From positions 1 to 64,000 of the forward strand of contig NZ_JACVBX010000008.1 in assembly GCF_014852585.1 (NCBI RefSeq): a DNA stretch of 64,000 nucleotides. Direction: 5' to 3'. Both the position numbers and the translations under genes were made by a program. The notes under the pieces were generated by a model that was not told where the DNA came from, did no database searches, and was given only the letters and a program-made list of their open reading frames with translations. Shown here one piece after another: positions 45,168 to 54,157 of the stretch; the first letter of the stretch is position 1, and every line of letters begins with the position of its first letter. This DNA comes from Pseudomonas sp. PDM18. GTDB taxonomy: Bacteria > Pseudomonadota > Gammaproteobacteria > Pseudomonadales > Pseudomonadaceae.

Positions 45168-46231
45168 CACCGCAACGCTTCAATCAGGCCGTGCTCGACT
45201 GGTTCGACACGCACGGCCGCCATGACCTGCCCTGGCAGCAGAACATCACGCCCTACCGGGTGTGGGTCTCGGAAATCATGCTGCAGCAGACCCAGGTCAG
45301 CACCGTGATGGGCTACTACGACCGCTTCATGACGGCTCTGCCGACGGTGGCGGACCTGGCCAACGCGCCGGAAGACGAGGTGCTGCATCTGTGGACGGGA
45401 CTGGGCTACTACACACGCGCCCGCAACTTGCACAAGACCGCCAAGACGGTGATGGAGCAGCATGGAGGGGAATTCCCCCGCGACGTCGAGCGGCTCGCCG
45501 AGCTGCCCGGCATCGGCCGCTCCACCGCCGGTGCCATCGCCAGTATTTCCATGGGCCTGCGCGCGCCGATCCTCGACGGCAACGTCAAGCGTGTCCTTGC
45601 GCGCTATCTCGCCTGCGACGGCTACCCGGGCGAGCCGAAGGTAGCCAGGCAGCTGTGGGACGCCGCCGAGCGCTTCACACCCCAGAAGCGGGTCAACCAC
45701 TACACCCAGGCGATGATGGACCTGGGCGCCACCCTCTGCACCCGCAGCAAACCGAGCTGCCTGCTCTGCCCGCTGCGCGAGGGATGCCGCGCGCACTTCC
45801 TCGGCCGCGAGACCGACTTCCCGGTGTCCAAGCCGCGCAAGGCGCTGCCGCAGAAACGCACGCTGATGCCGATCCTGGCCAACCGCGAGGGCGACATCCT
45901 GCTCTATCGGCGCCCATCGACCGGCCTCTGGGGCGGGCTGTGGAGCTTCCCCGAACTCGACGACCTGGCCGCCCTCGACCCACTGGCCCAGCGCCACGCC
46001 CTGCGCCTGGGCGAGCGCCGCGAGCTGCCTGGCCTGACCCATACCTTCAGCCACTTCCAGCTGGCCATCGAGCCCTGGCTGGTGCGCGTCGAGGACGCAG
46101 CCCCCGCCGTGGCCGAGGCCGACTGGCTCTGGTATAACCTCGCCACCCCGCCGCGGCTCGGCCTTGCCGCCCCGGTGAAGAAGCTGCTCAAACGAGCCGC
46201 CGACGTGTTGAACGCAGGAGAAATGTCATGA
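45164..46231 (+). CDS. mutY: adenine DNA glycosylase MutY
   Basis: A 355-residue glycosylase that removes adenine mispaired with 8-oxoguanine. Glu37 ([11 protein letters not shown]) and Asp138 ([10 protein letters not shown]) are the catalytic residues. The iron-sulfur cluster cysteines 192, 199, 202 and 208 follow the C-x6-C-x2-C-x5-C pattern. A C-terminal NUDIX-like domain recognises 8-oxoG. The start is GTG, overlapping the asmA stop by 4 bases (GTGA). yggX overlaps its own stop in the same way, so asmA-mutY-yggX is one operon. Confidence 0.97.
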   Translation: MTPQRFNQAVLDWFDTHGRHDLPWQQNITPYRVWVSEIMLQQTQVSTVMGYYDRFMTALPTVADLANAPEDEVLHLWTGLGYYTRARNLHKTAKTVMEQHGGEFPRDVERLAELPGIGRSTAGAIASISMGLRAPILDGNVKRVLARYLACDGYPGEPKVARQLWDAAERFTPQKRVNHYTQAMMDLGATLCTRSKPSCLLCPLREGCRAHFLGRETDFPVSKPRKALPQKRTLMPILANREGDILLYRRPSTGLWGGLWSFPELDDLAALDPLAQRHALRLGERRELPGLTHTFSHFQLAIEPWLVRVEDAAPAVAEADWLWYNLATPPRLGLAAPVKKLLKRAADVLNAGEMS

Positions 46232-46500
46232 CCCGACTGGTGATGTGCCGCAAATACAAAGAAGAGCTGCCCGGCCTCGATCGCGCGCCCTATCCCGGAG
46301 CCAAGGGCCAGGACATCTACGAGCACGTCTCGAAGAAAGCCTGGGACGAATGGCAGAAGCACCAGACCATGCTGATCAACGAGCGTCGCCTGAACATGAT
46401 GAATGCCGAGGATCGCAAGTTCCTCACTGCCGAGATGGACAAGTTCCTGTCTGGCGAGGAATACGCGCAGGCCGAGGGCTACGTCCCGCCCAGCGCGTAA
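46228..46500 (+). CDS. yggX: Fe(II)-trafficking / oxidative damage protein YggX
   Basis: A 90-residue protein with the family signature [24 protein letters not shown] containing Cys7, and [21 protein letters not shown]. YggX protects iron-sulfur proteins from oxidation and supports MutY, which needs a cluster; the overlap ATGA with mutY fits this partnership. Length is normal. Confidence 0.96.
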   Translation: MTRLVMCRKYKEELPGLDRAPYPGAKGQDIYEHVSKKAWDEWQKHQTMLINERRLNMMNAEDRKFLTAEMDKFLSGEEYAQAEGYVPPSA

Positions 46501-46537
46501 GCTTCGGTATTATTTGAAAAATTTTTTCGCGGCACGC

Positions 46538-46566
46538 TTGACACCCCTTCCGAAAACCCTTTTAAT
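46538..46566 (+). promoter_or_regulatory. sigma-70 promoter of tRNA-Phe
   Basis: TTGACA (46538-46543) and TTTAAT (46561-46566) are separated by 17 bases. A G+C-rich discriminator, GCGCGCC, follows, as usual for stringently controlled tRNA promoters. Confidence 0.88.
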
Positions 46567-46578
46567 GCGCGCCACGTT

Positions 46579-46654
46579 GCCCAGGTAGCTCAGTTGGTAG
46601 AGCAGGGGATTGAAAATCCCCGTGTCGGCGGTTCGATTCCGTCCCTGGGCACCA
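46579..46654 (+). tRNA. tRNA-Phe (GAA)
   Basis: A 76-base cloverleaf: acceptor GCCCAGG/CCTGGGC, D-loop AGCTCAGTTGGTAGAGC, anticodon arm GGGGATTGAAAATCCCC with anticodon GAA, T-arm with GGTTCGATTCC, and an encoded CCA. A strong promoter lies before it and a terminator after it. Confidence 0.98.
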
Positions 46655-46665
46655 AGCCTTCCGAA

Positions 46666-46701
46666 AAGCCCCTGAAATCGCGAGATTTCAGGGGCTTTTT
46701 C
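46666..46701 (+). terminator. tRNA-Phe terminator
   Basis: AAGCCCCTGAAATC-GCGA-GATTTCAGGGGCTTTTTC is a 14-pair hairpin with a T run, 11 bases after the tRNA. Confidence 0.92.
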
Positions 46702-46885
46702 ATTCCGCTCCGCACAAGTCACTCCCCTGCCCCCGCACGCTCCGACGATTCGTATCGAATGTTTGCCTGACTTCAGTGTCTACTGGCACATAGCACACCG
46801 ATCTTTCAGAATCATGACCATCCGGACGATTTCCACACGTCAGTGGGATACCCTCCGGGATTCGATGTTTCGTAGCGGAGTCACT

Positions 46886-49219
46886 GTGCGCAAACTCATA
46901 AGCTGGTGGAATTCCCGGGGCAACCTGGTTTCCCTGTCTGCCCTCTTCCTGCTGGTGCCGCTGATCGGCCGCTACAGTCTTGGCTGGGGCTCCCCGTTGG
47001 GCTACCTGTCGGACCTGGCACTCGGCACCCTGCTGGTCGTCGCACTGCACAACCGACGCCTGTTCATCGCCATTCCGGTCATGCTGGTCTGGGCGCTGTC
47101 GGTGATCGGTACTGCCGAACTGGTCAGCGCCGTGGGTCGCATGCCCGCGCCGGAAGACCTGCACTTCCTCGCCGACCCGGCCTTCGTCGCCAACTCCACC
47201 GAAGGCGGCGGCCTCAACCATCTGCACCTGGCCATCCTGATCGGCGCCGGCATCCTGCTCTGTGCGCTGCTCTGGCGCCGCCGCGAAAAGCCGCTGCCGC
47301 GTTACGTCTATGCCGTACCGGCCGTGCTGCTGGCCGCTCACGCTGGCGTTCAGTACTTCCAGCCCAGCGATGCAGAGATGTGGAAGCAGTTCAACCTGCC
47401 GCACCAACTGGTCTCCCGCGCCGTCACCAGCGGCGAGATGGCCTACCAGGACTGGCGCGACCGCGACCAGCCGGAAGTGCGCCCGGATGTCACCGGCCTG
47501 ACCCAGCACGACCTGAGCGGCACCTCGCTGCTCGCAGGCCGCGGCCAGGCGAAGAACGTGCTGATCATCGCCATGGAAGGAATCCCCGGCGCCTACGTCG
47601 CCACCAACCGTGCCGCCCTGAGCAGCAGCTACGAAGAATCGATGATGCCGCGTCTGAGCACCTGGGCCGAGCGCGCCATGACCACCCCGGACTACGTGGT
47701 GCACAGCCACCAGACCATCCGCGGCCTCTACGCCATGCTCTGCGGCGACTACAGCAAGCTGGACAACGGCACACCCAAGGGCGTCGAACTGCTGGGCAAC
47801 CCGACCCGCGCCGCCGAATGCCTGCCGGCACAGATGCACCAGGCTGGCTTCAGCACCCATTTCCTGCAGGGCGCCGGGCTGCGCTTCATGGCCAAGGACA
47901 AGGTCATGCCGGCCATGGGCTTCGACAAGACCCTGGGCCGTGACTGGTTCAAGAAGAAGCCCTACCTGGAATTCGCCTGGGGCATGGACGACAAGGCCTT
48001 CTTCGAAGGAGCGCTGGACTACGTCGGCCAATTGCGCCAGAAGAAACAGCCGTGGATGCTCACCCTGCTCACCGTCGGCACCCACCAGCCCTATTCGGCC
48101 ACGCCGGAATACCTGGCCAAGTATCCGACGCCGCGCCAGGCAGCGGTCGCCTACCTGGACGACGCCGTCGATGCGTTCCTCAAGGGACTGGAAGAGAAAG
48201 GCGTGCTCAAGGACACCCTGGTCATCGTCACCTCCGACGAATCCCACGGCATCGACAACGTGCGCCTTGCCTCGGCCTGGGGCCTGAACCTGATCCTTGC
48301 ACCGGAACAGGCCGCGCTGCCGCCGGTGAAGGCCGGCGTCTACGGCCACGTCGACCTGGAATCTTCAGTGCTCGACTACTTCGCCATCAAGGCGCCGCAG
48401 GATATCGCCGGCCGCTCGCTGTTCCGCGAATACACCAGCGGCCGCGAGATGGTGTCCTTCACCAACGGCATGCAGCGGTATCACGACGGCAAGGGCAACT
48501 TCACCGAGTGCGACTTCCAGCAGGTCTGCCGGCGCTACCAGAGTGACGGCTTCATCGCCGACAGCGCCAAGTTCGTCGGGCGCTTCAGCGGTCGCGATGC
48601 CCGCCTGATGACCGCCCGCGCGGACATTCTCGATCAGTCGGTGACCAGGGCGCAGTCGGCCCGCGAATACCAGTTCGCGACCAAGGAGCGAATTCGCCTG
48701 AAGCCGCAGATCGACAACGAATACACCGACAACCTGATCGGCGCGCAGTACCTGGAGTTCCCGGCCAACACCCACACCACAGTGCGCCTGAAGATCCGCG
48801 CGATCCAGATGGACGCCAATGGGGCGAAAGTGACGCTCAAGACGCGCTCGTTCGAAAAGCCGGTGCCCATCGAGATGCCGGAATTCCCGTTGGTCAAACG
48901 CAACCAGCCGCTGGAAGTGACCTTCGGCTTCGACAACGAGGAAGCGCGCAAGGCGTTCTCCTTCCACTTGCTCGCCGAAGGCAAAGGCGTCATCGAAATC
49001 ACCGATTTCCACGTGCTGACCCAGCCGCGCAAATCGACGATCAACGCTACTGAAGGCGGCGGTACCGGCCTGGCCGACGCCAATCGGCCGCTGACGATTC
49101 CGCGCCTGTCCGGCCACCCGAACCTCATGGCCAGCCAGCCGCCGGAATCCCAGGACGACATCACGCCCGCCGAAGCGCTGGAAGATCCCAACCCGCAACT
49201 ACGGCAGATGATGCAGTAA
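46886..49219 (+). CDS. LTA-synthase-like membrane sulfatase/phosphotransferase
   Basis: A protein of about 777 residues of the alkaline-phosphatase superfamily. Four or five N-terminal transmembrane helices (about 14-155) anchor a periplasmic catalytic domain. Residues visible are Glu in IIAMEGIPG (about 231), the nucleophile Thr in SHQTIRGLYAMLCG (about 277), and Asp/His in VTSDESHGI. A further beta-rich domain ends the protein. In proteobacteria such enzymes transfer phosphoglycerol or phosphoethanolamine to glycans; the substrate here is unknown. GTG 46886 with GGAG 5 bases upstream is chosen; ATGs at 46865 and 46814 are alternatives. Confidence 0.82.
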   Translation: MRKLISWWNSRGNLVSLSALFLLVPLIGRYSLGWGSPLGYLSDLALGTLLVVALHNRRLFIAIPVMLVWALSVIGTAELVSAVGRMPAPEDLHFLADPAFVANSTEGGGLNHLHLAILIGAGILLCALLWRRREKPLPRYVYAVPAVLLAAHAGVQYFQPSDAEMWKQFNLPHQLVSRAVTSGEMAYQDWRDRDQPEVRPDVTGLTQHDLSGTSLLAGRGQAKNVLIIAMEGIPGAYVATNRAALSSSYEESMMPRLSTWAERAMTTPDYVVHSHQTIRGLYAMLCGDYSKLDNGTPKGVELLGNPTRAAECLPAQMHQAGFSTHFLQGAGLRFMAKDKVMPAMGFDKTLGRDWFKKKPYLEFAWGMDDKAFFEGALDYVGQLRQKKQPWMLTLLTVGTHQPYSATPEYLAKYPTPRQAAVAYLDDAVDAFLKGLEEKGVLKDTLVIVTSDESHGIDNVRLASAWGLNLILAPEQAALPPVKAGVYGHVDLESSVLDYFAIKAPQDIAGRSLFREYTSGREMVSFTNGMQRYHDGKGNFTECDFQQVCRRYQSDGFIADSAKFVGRFSGRDARLMTARADILDQSVTRAQSAREYQFATKERIRLKPQIDNEYTDNLIGAQYLEFPANTHTTVRLKIRAIQMDANGAKVTLKTRSFEKPVPIEMPEFPLVKRNQPLEVTFGFDNEEARKAFSFHLLAEGKGVIEITDFHVLTQPRKSTINATEGGGTGLADANRPLTIPRLSGHPNLMASQPPESQDDITPAEALEDPNPQLRQMMQ

Positions 49220-49224
49220 CCCCA

Positions 49225-49253
49225 CCGGCGGCCCCAGGGCCGCCGGACTTTTA
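49225..49253 (+). terminator. terminator after the LTA-synthase-like gene
   Basis: CCGGCGGCCC-CAG-GGCCGCCGG is followed by ACTTTT, 6 bases after the stop. The next 250 bases up to 49500 carry no ORF and presumably hold the ABC operon promoter, which I could not place with confidence. Confidence 0.75.
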
Positions 49254-49500
49254 CCGGCCGGTCTAAACTGGCACTATCCCGCCCCCGCGCCATCGGCCGA
49301 CGCCCTCGTCCGGCGCAGCTAGTTCACCCCAGGCGACAACGCCGAGCGGCAATGCGACAACTTGCCACTACAGCCGACGACCGCGGCAGATGGGCGCTTG
49401 GCGCACTCCAGAGTGCGTGTTAGGTTGCCCCTCGCCAGGATGGCCCCGATTCTGCAGTGACCTGCTGCAAAGCGTCCGAATAACAATAGAGGAGCCCCCT

Positions 49501-50274
49501 ATGGCCACGGCCATACCCGCACTGGAAATCCGTAACCTGCACAAGCGTTACGGTGACCTGGAAGTGCTAAAAGGCATTTCCCTGACCGCCCGCGACGGCG
49601 ATGTGATTTCCATTCTCGGCTCCTCCGGTTCCGGTAAATCCACGTTCCTGCGCTGCATCAACCTGCTGGAGAACCCGCACCAGGGCCAGATCCTGGTCGC
49701 CGGTGAAGAACTCAAGCTGAAGAAGACCAAGGACGGCTCACTGGTCGCCTCGGACAACAAGCAGATCAACCGTCTGCGCAGCGAACTGGGATTCGTGTTC
49801 CAGAACTTCAACCTCTGGCCGCACATGAGCATCCTCGACAACATCATCGAGGCGCCGCGCCGTGTTCTGGGCAAGACCCGCGCCGAAGCCACCGAGATTG
49901 CCGAGGCCCTGCTGGCCAAGGTCGGCATCTCCGACAAGCGCCACAGCTTCCCCGCGCAGCTTTCCGGTGGCCAGCAACAACGCGCCGCCATCGCTCGCAC
50001 CCTGGCGATGCAGCCCAAGGTCATCCTATTCGACGAGCCGACTTCGGCACTGGACCCGGAAATGGTCCAGGAAGTGCTTAATGTTATCCGCGCGCTCGCC
50101 GATGAGGGTCGCACCATGCTGCTGGTGACCCATGAAATGAACTTTGCCCGCCAGGTTTCCAGCGAGGTGGTGTTCCTCCACCAAGGCCTGGTAGAAGAAC
50201 AGGGACCGCCGCAGCAGGTATTTGACAACCCGCAATCGGCACGCTGTAAACAATTCATGTCCAGCCACCGCTAA
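49501..50274 (+). CDS. polar amino acid ABC transporter, ATPase (HisP type)
   Basis: A 257-residue ATPase with Walker A GSSGSGKST (about 41-49), Q-loop VFQNFNLWPH, signature LSGGQQQR, Walker B VILFDEPTSALDP and the H-loop VTHEM. GAGGAG precedes the ATG. It is the first gene of an operon with a binding protein and two permeases, the complete histidine/lysine-arginine-ornithine (HisJQMP-like) set. Basic amino acid import is the best guess. Confidence 0.94.
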   Translation: MATAIPALEIRNLHKRYGDLEVLKGISLTARDGDVISILGSSGSGKSTFLRCINLLENPHQGQILVAGEELKLKKTKDGSLVASDNKQINRLRSELGFVFQNFNLWPHMSILDNIIEAPRRVLGKTRAEATEIAEALLAKVGISDKRHSFPAQLSGGQQQRAAIARTLAMQPKVILFDEPTSALDPEMVQEVLNVIRALADEGRTMLLVTHEMNFARQVSSEVVFLHQGLVEEQGPPQQVFDNPQSARCKQFMSSHR

Positions 50275-50288
50275 CGGAGCATCACTGC

Positions 50289-51041
50289 ATGAACAACTAT
50301 AAGAAGATCGTTCTGGCTATCGCGGCCACCTTCGCACTGGGGAGCCAGGCCATCGCCGCAGATAAACTGCGCATCGGTACCGAAGGCGCCTACCCGCCCT
50401 TCAACGGCATCGACGCCAGCGGCCAGGTCGTCGGTTTCGACATCGAGATCGGCAGGGCGCTGTGCGCCAAGATGAAGACCGAATGCGACGTCGTCACCTC
50501 CGACTGGGACGGCATCATCCCGGCGCTGAACGCCAAGAAGTTCGACTTCATCGTCGCTTCCATGTCGATCACCGACGAGCGCAAGCAGGCCGTTGATTTC
50601 ACCAACGCCTACTACACCAACAAGCTGCAGTTCGTGGCGCCGAAGTCGACCGACTTCAAGACCGACAAGAGCTACCTCAAGGGCAAGGTGATCGGTGCGC
50701 AGCGCGCGACCATCGCCGGCACCTGGCTTGAAGACAACATGGCTGACACCGTCACCATCAAGCTGTACGACACCCAGGAAAACGCCTACCTCGACCTGTC
50801 CTCGGGCCGCCTCGACGGCGTGCTGGCCGACAAGTTCGTGCAGTACGACTGGCTCAAGAGCGATGCCGGCAAGGACTTCGAGTTCAAGGGCGAACCGGTG
50901 TTCGACAACGACAAGATCGGCATCGCCGTGCGCAAGGGCGACCCGCTGCGTGACAAGCTGAATGCCGCTCTGAAGGAAATCGTCGACGACGGTACCTATA
51001 AGAAGATCAACGACAAGTACTTCCCCTTCAGCATCTACTGA
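50289..51041 (+). CDS. polar amino acid ABC transporter, binding protein
   Basis: A 250-residue periplasmic protein with a signal peptide cleaved near AIAADK (residue 24). Family-3 features are RIGTEGAYPPFNGIDASGQVVGFDIEIG, the DWDGIIPALNAKKFDFIVASMSIT block and the C-terminal DGTYKKINDKYFPF. The GFDI and CDVVTSDWDG stretches resemble lysine/arginine/ornithine or histidine binding proteins. It lies 14 bases after the ATPase gene. Confidence 0.93.
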   Translation: MNNYKKIVLAIAATFALGSQAIAADKLRIGTEGAYPPFNGIDASGQVVGFDIEIGRALCAKMKTECDVVTSDWDGIIPALNAKKFDFIVASMSITDERKQAVDFTNAYYTNKLQFVAPKSTDFKTDKSYLKGKVIGAQRATIAGTWLEDNMADTVTIKLYDTQENAYLDLSSGRLDGVLADKFVQYDWLKSDAGKDFEFKGEPVFDNDKIGIAVRKGDPLRDKLNAALKEIVDDGTYKKINDKYFPFSIY

Positions 51042-51097
51042 TGCATGTGCCGCGCCGCCCCTCGCCGGGCGGCGCGCGCCTTCAGGCGTGACTCCCC

Positions 51098-51793
51098 ATG
51101 ATTTTCGACCTGCACGGCTTTGGCGATCAGTTGATCGCCGGCACCTGGATGACGCTCAAGCTTTCGCTCGCCGCAGTCTGCGTGGGACTGGTCCTCGGCC
51201 TGCTCGGCGCCATCGCCAAGACCTCGAAGAACACTTTCCTGCGCATGCTCGGCGGCTTCTACACCACCGTAGTGCGCGGCGTACCCGAGACGCTCTGGGT
51301 ACTGATGATCTATTTCGGCACCGTGGCCGGCCTGAACGCCATCGGTGACCTCTTCGGCCACCCTGAGTTCGCGCTCTCCCCATTCGCCGCAGGTACCTGC
51401 GCGCTGGGACTGTGCTTCGGCGCCTACGCCACCGAAGTCTTCCGCGGCGCGCTGCTGGCGATTCCCAAAGGCCACCGCGAAGCCGGCCAGGCGCTGGGCC
51501 TCTCGGCTCCGCGCATCTTCTGGCGCATCGTGCTGCCGCAGGTATGGCGCGTGGCGCTGCCGGGCCTGGGCAACCTCTATCTGATTCTTCTGAAGGACAC
51601 CGCCCTGGTCTCGCTGATCACCCTCGACGAGATCATGCGCAAGGCCCAGGTCGCCTCCAACGCGACCAAGGAACCCTTCACCTTCTACATGACCGCGGCC
51701 TTCATCTACCTGGGCCTGACCGTCTTCATCATGGCCGCCCTGCACTTCCTCGAGCGTCGCGCCGGCCGTGGCTTCGTGAGGAACGAGCTATGA
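51098..51793 (+). CDS. polar amino acid ABC transporter, permease 1 (HisQ type)
   Basis: A 231-residue inner-membrane permease with about five helices. It begins MIFDLHGFGDQLIAGTWMTLKLSLAAV and contains the EAA loop that contacts the ATPase (HREAGQALGLSAPRIFWRIVLPQ). It has the HisQ/ArtQ size and starts 56 bases after the binding-protein gene. Its stop overlaps the next permease start (ATGA). Confidence 0.94.
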   Translation: MIFDLHGFGDQLIAGTWMTLKLSLAAVCVGLVLGLLGAIAKTSKNTFLRMLGGFYTTVVRGVPETLWVLMIYFGTVAGLNAIGDLFGHPEFALSPFAAGTCALGLCFGAYATEVFRGALLAIPKGHREAGQALGLSAPRIFWRIVLPQVWRVALPGLGNLYLILLKDTALVSLITLDEIMRKAQVASNATKEPFTFYMTAAFIYLGLTVFIMAALHFLERRAGRGFVRNEL

Positions 51794-52482
51794 CCGATCT
51801 CGAGCTGATCCTCAAATGGCTGCCGAAGATGTTCCAGGGCGCCACCCTGACGCTGGAGCTGCTGGCCATCGCCGTGGTCGCCGGCCTGTGCCTGGCCGTA
51901 CCGCTGGGCATCGCCCGCGCCTCGCGACACTGGTACGTGCGCGCGGTGCCCTACACCTACATCTTCTTCTTCCGCGGCACGCCACTGCTGCTGCAGCTGT
52001 TCATCGTCTACTACGGCTTCGCCCAGTTCGAGAGCGTGCGCAAGGGGCCGCTCTGGCCATACCTGCGCGACCCGTACTGGTGCGCCCTGCTGACCATGAC
52101 GCTGCACACCGCGGCCTACATCGCCGAGATCCTGCGCGGCGCCATCCACGCCATCCCGGTGGGTGAAGTGGAAGCCGCTCGCGCGCTGGGCATGTCCCGT
52201 CGCCAGGCGCTGTTCCATATCATCCTGCCGCGCGCCGCGCGCATCGCCATGCCGGCCTACAGCAACGAGGTAATCCTCATGCTCAAGGCCAGCGCCGTGG
52301 TGTACACCGTGACCCTGTTCGACATCATGGGTATGACCCGCACCATCATCGCGCGCACCTACGAGGCCATGCTGTTCTTCTGCCTCGCCGGCCTGTTCTA
52401 CCTGGTCATCACGCTGCTGCTGACGCGCATCTTCCGCCTGCTGGAACACTGGCTGAAGGTGGACTCCATGCAGGGCCGCTGA
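51790..52482 (+). CDS. polar amino acid ABC transporter, permease 2 (HisM type)
   Basis: A 230-residue permease forming the heterodimeric channel with the previous gene product. The opening MTDLELILKWLPKMFQGATLTLELL, the RGTPLLLQLFIVYYG segment and the EAA loop (EVEAARALGMSRRQALFHIILPRAARIAMPAYSNE) are typical of HisM. The 4-base overlap with the upstream gene supports coupled translation and one-to-one stoichiometry. Confidence 0.94.
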   Translation: MTDLELILKWLPKMFQGATLTLELLAIAVVAGLCLAVPLGIARASRHWYVRAVPYTYIFFFRGTPLLLQLFIVYYGFAQFESVRKGPLWPYLRDPYWCALLTMTLHTAAYIAEILRGAIHAIPVGEVEAARALGMSRRQALFHIILPRAARIAMPAYSNEVILMLKASAVVYTVTLFDIMGMTRTIIARTYEAMLFFCLAGLFYLVITLLLTRIFRLLEHWLKVDSMQGR

Positions 52483-52510
52483 CCGGCGCACCGTTCGCCC
52501 ACGGGGTCGC

Positions 52511-52516
52511 TATAAT
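52511..52516 (+). promoter_or_regulatory. -10 box of the methyltransferase gene
   Basis: A consensus TATAAT followed by GCGCGCC lies 33 bases before the chosen start. The -35 (GCACCG) is poor. The short distance means the mRNA has little or no leader. Confidence 0.6.
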
Positions 52517-52548
52517 GCGCGCCCCGTGGTTTGCCCCCGCTTCGCACC

Positions 52549-53769
52549 GTGCTCCTGAACGATACTCCCCTCACCGGCTCCGACCTGCTCCAGCGCTTCC
52601 AGGCACTGGATCGCTTCCTGCTGGACCATCAGGTGCTGTGGCGGCCGAAACCTTTTACGGTGCTGGAACTGCCCTGGGAGCACGACCATCCCGAACTGGC
52701 CGCCTGGCTGCGTAGTCGCAGCCTCGATGACGCCGAATCGGTGCACAACTCGCCCGAGCAGCTCGACGCTCCCGCCCCCTTCCCTGCATTGGCCGCTACC
52801 GCCGCGCAGCTGTCCGTCGTCGGCGAACTCCCGGCCACGCCGCTGGGCAAGTTGCCGAACCAGCTGACCGTCGACGTTCCCGGCCGCAAGTGGCAACAGA
52901 TCGAAGCCTTCGCCAGCCGCCTGGATTTCGCCGAAACACCGCAGCAATGGCTCGACTGGTGCGCCGGCAAAGGCCATCTGGGGCGTCTACTGGCACGCAA
53001 CGGAAAACCGCTGCTGAGCCTGGAATACGACCCTGCCCTGGTGGAAGACGGTCAGCGCCTGAGCGACCGGCTTCAGCTTCACGCCCGGCATCACCAGCAG
53101 GACGTACTCGCACCGGACGTCCGCGAGCACCTGCAGGCCGAGCACACTGCCGTCGCCCTGCACGCCTGCGGCAACCTGCACGTACGCCTGCTGCAACTTG
53201 CCAGCGCCCAAGCCTGCCGCCAGCTCGCCGTGGCGCCCTGCTGCTATAACCGTATCGACAGCGAGCATTACGAACCGCTCTCGCACGCCGCGCAAAGCTC
53301 CACCCTGCAACTCTCGCGGGACGACCTGCGCCTGCCGCTCGCGGAAACCGTCACCGCCGGCGCCCGCGTACGCCGCCAGCGCGACGGCTCGATGGCGCGG
53401 CGGCTGGCTTTCGATTTGCTGCAACGGGAAGTCCGCGGCAGCAATGACTACCTGTCCACTCCCTCCGTGCCGCCAACTTGGCTGGACAAGCCCTTCGCCG
53501 ACTATTGCCGAGACCTGGCCGCGCTCAGGGGACTCGACCTGCCCACTGGCACCAACTGGCAGGAGCTGGAGGCCAAAGGCTGGCAACGCCTGGCCCAGGT
53601 TCGCAACCTGGAACTGGTGCGCGGACTGTTCCGCCGCCCCATGGAGGTGTGGCTGGTGCTCGACCGGGCCTTATTCCTCCAGGAGCGGGGCTATCGCGCC
53701 ACCCTAGGCGCCTTCTGCGCCACCCGGATGTCCCCGCGCAACCTGCTATTGCTGGCCGAGCGCATCTGA
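52549..53769 (+). CDS. SAM-dependent methyltransferase (Methyltransf_32 type)
   Basis: A protein of about 406 residues. The SAM motif I is LDWCAGKGHLGRLLA near residue 136, followed by an acidic LEYDP. HACGNLHVRLL and VAPCCYNRI are typical of the Methyltransf_32 group, whose APCCY loop takes the catalytic position. The substrate is unknown; RNA is plausible. The start is uncertain: GTG 52549 and TTG 52531 are in frame, neither with a ribosome site. Confidence 0.75.
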   Translation: MLLNDTPLTGSDLLQRFQALDRFLLDHQVLWRPKPFTVLELPWEHDHPELAAWLRSRSLDDAESVHNSPEQLDAPAPFPALAATAAQLSVVGELPATPLGKLPNQLTVDVPGRKWQQIEAFASRLDFAETPQQWLDWCAGKGHLGRLLARNGKPLLSLEYDPALVEDGQRLSDRLQLHARHHQQDVLAPDVREHLQAEHTAVALHACGNLHVRLLQLASAQACRQLAVAPCCYNRIDSEHYEPLSHAAQSSTLQLSRDDLRLPLAETVTAGARVRRQRDGSMARRLAFDLLQREVRGSNDYLSTPSVPPTWLDKPFADYCRDLAALRGLDLPTGTNWQELEAKGWQRLAQVRNLELVRGLFRRPMEVWLVLDRALFLQERGYRATLGAFCATRMSPRNLLLLAERI

Positions 53770-54089
53770 GACGGGCGTTCCAGAGCTTCACCCACAGACC
53801 CTGTGGATAACTCTGTTCGTAACCTTGGAAAAACCTCCCCTTCCTTACCGCCCAGACCGCCTCGCTGCGATCTGGTCATTTTCTGTACAAACAAATTAAA
53901 TCTATTAAAAACAGTCGGTTACGAGACTTCGTGATTGCTTTCACATCTCATATGCAATTTGTGCCCTAAAGCCCTCCTCCTTGTGCATAAAGGCCGCCTG
54001 CGGTGTAGGAAATCAGCTATTTCTGTTGCCAATCCCGTCCCAATGACGCTTCGTCGAACTGATTGTTGCGCAATCGCGACAATCGAATC
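53770..54089. other. AT-rich non-coding interval before the efflux operon
   Basis: About 320 bases lack a credible gene. There is a perfect DnaA-like TGTGGATAA at 53802-53810, and from 53880 the sequence is clearly AT-richer than its surroundings (for example AAACAAATTAAATC). A compact inverted motif, TTGTTGCGCAATCGCGACAA, lies at about 54063-54082. Confidence 0.5.
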
Positions 54090-54143
54090 TTGTCAATTGC
54101 TGCCTAGGCAGTATCATTTTGAAACATTTCACTGCCTAAGCAG
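54090..54143 (+). promoter_or_regulatory. marR-efflux promoter with twin operators
   Basis: TTGTCA (54090-54095) and TATCAT (54112-54117) form a sigma-70 promoter with a 16-base spacer. A perfect palindrome CTGCCTAGGCAG (54100-54111) fills the spacer, and a near copy CTGCCTAAGCAG (54132-54143) lies in the leader, centre to centre 32 bases away. This is the expected layout for a MarR dimer repressing its own operon. Confidence 0.83.
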
Positions 54144-54157
54144 CTTTCTGTTTTGAC

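Noticed and set aside
53935-54156. A 73-codon ORF upstream of marR
   Set aside because: No ribosome site and no recognisable protein features; it runs through the promoter and both operator palindromes.
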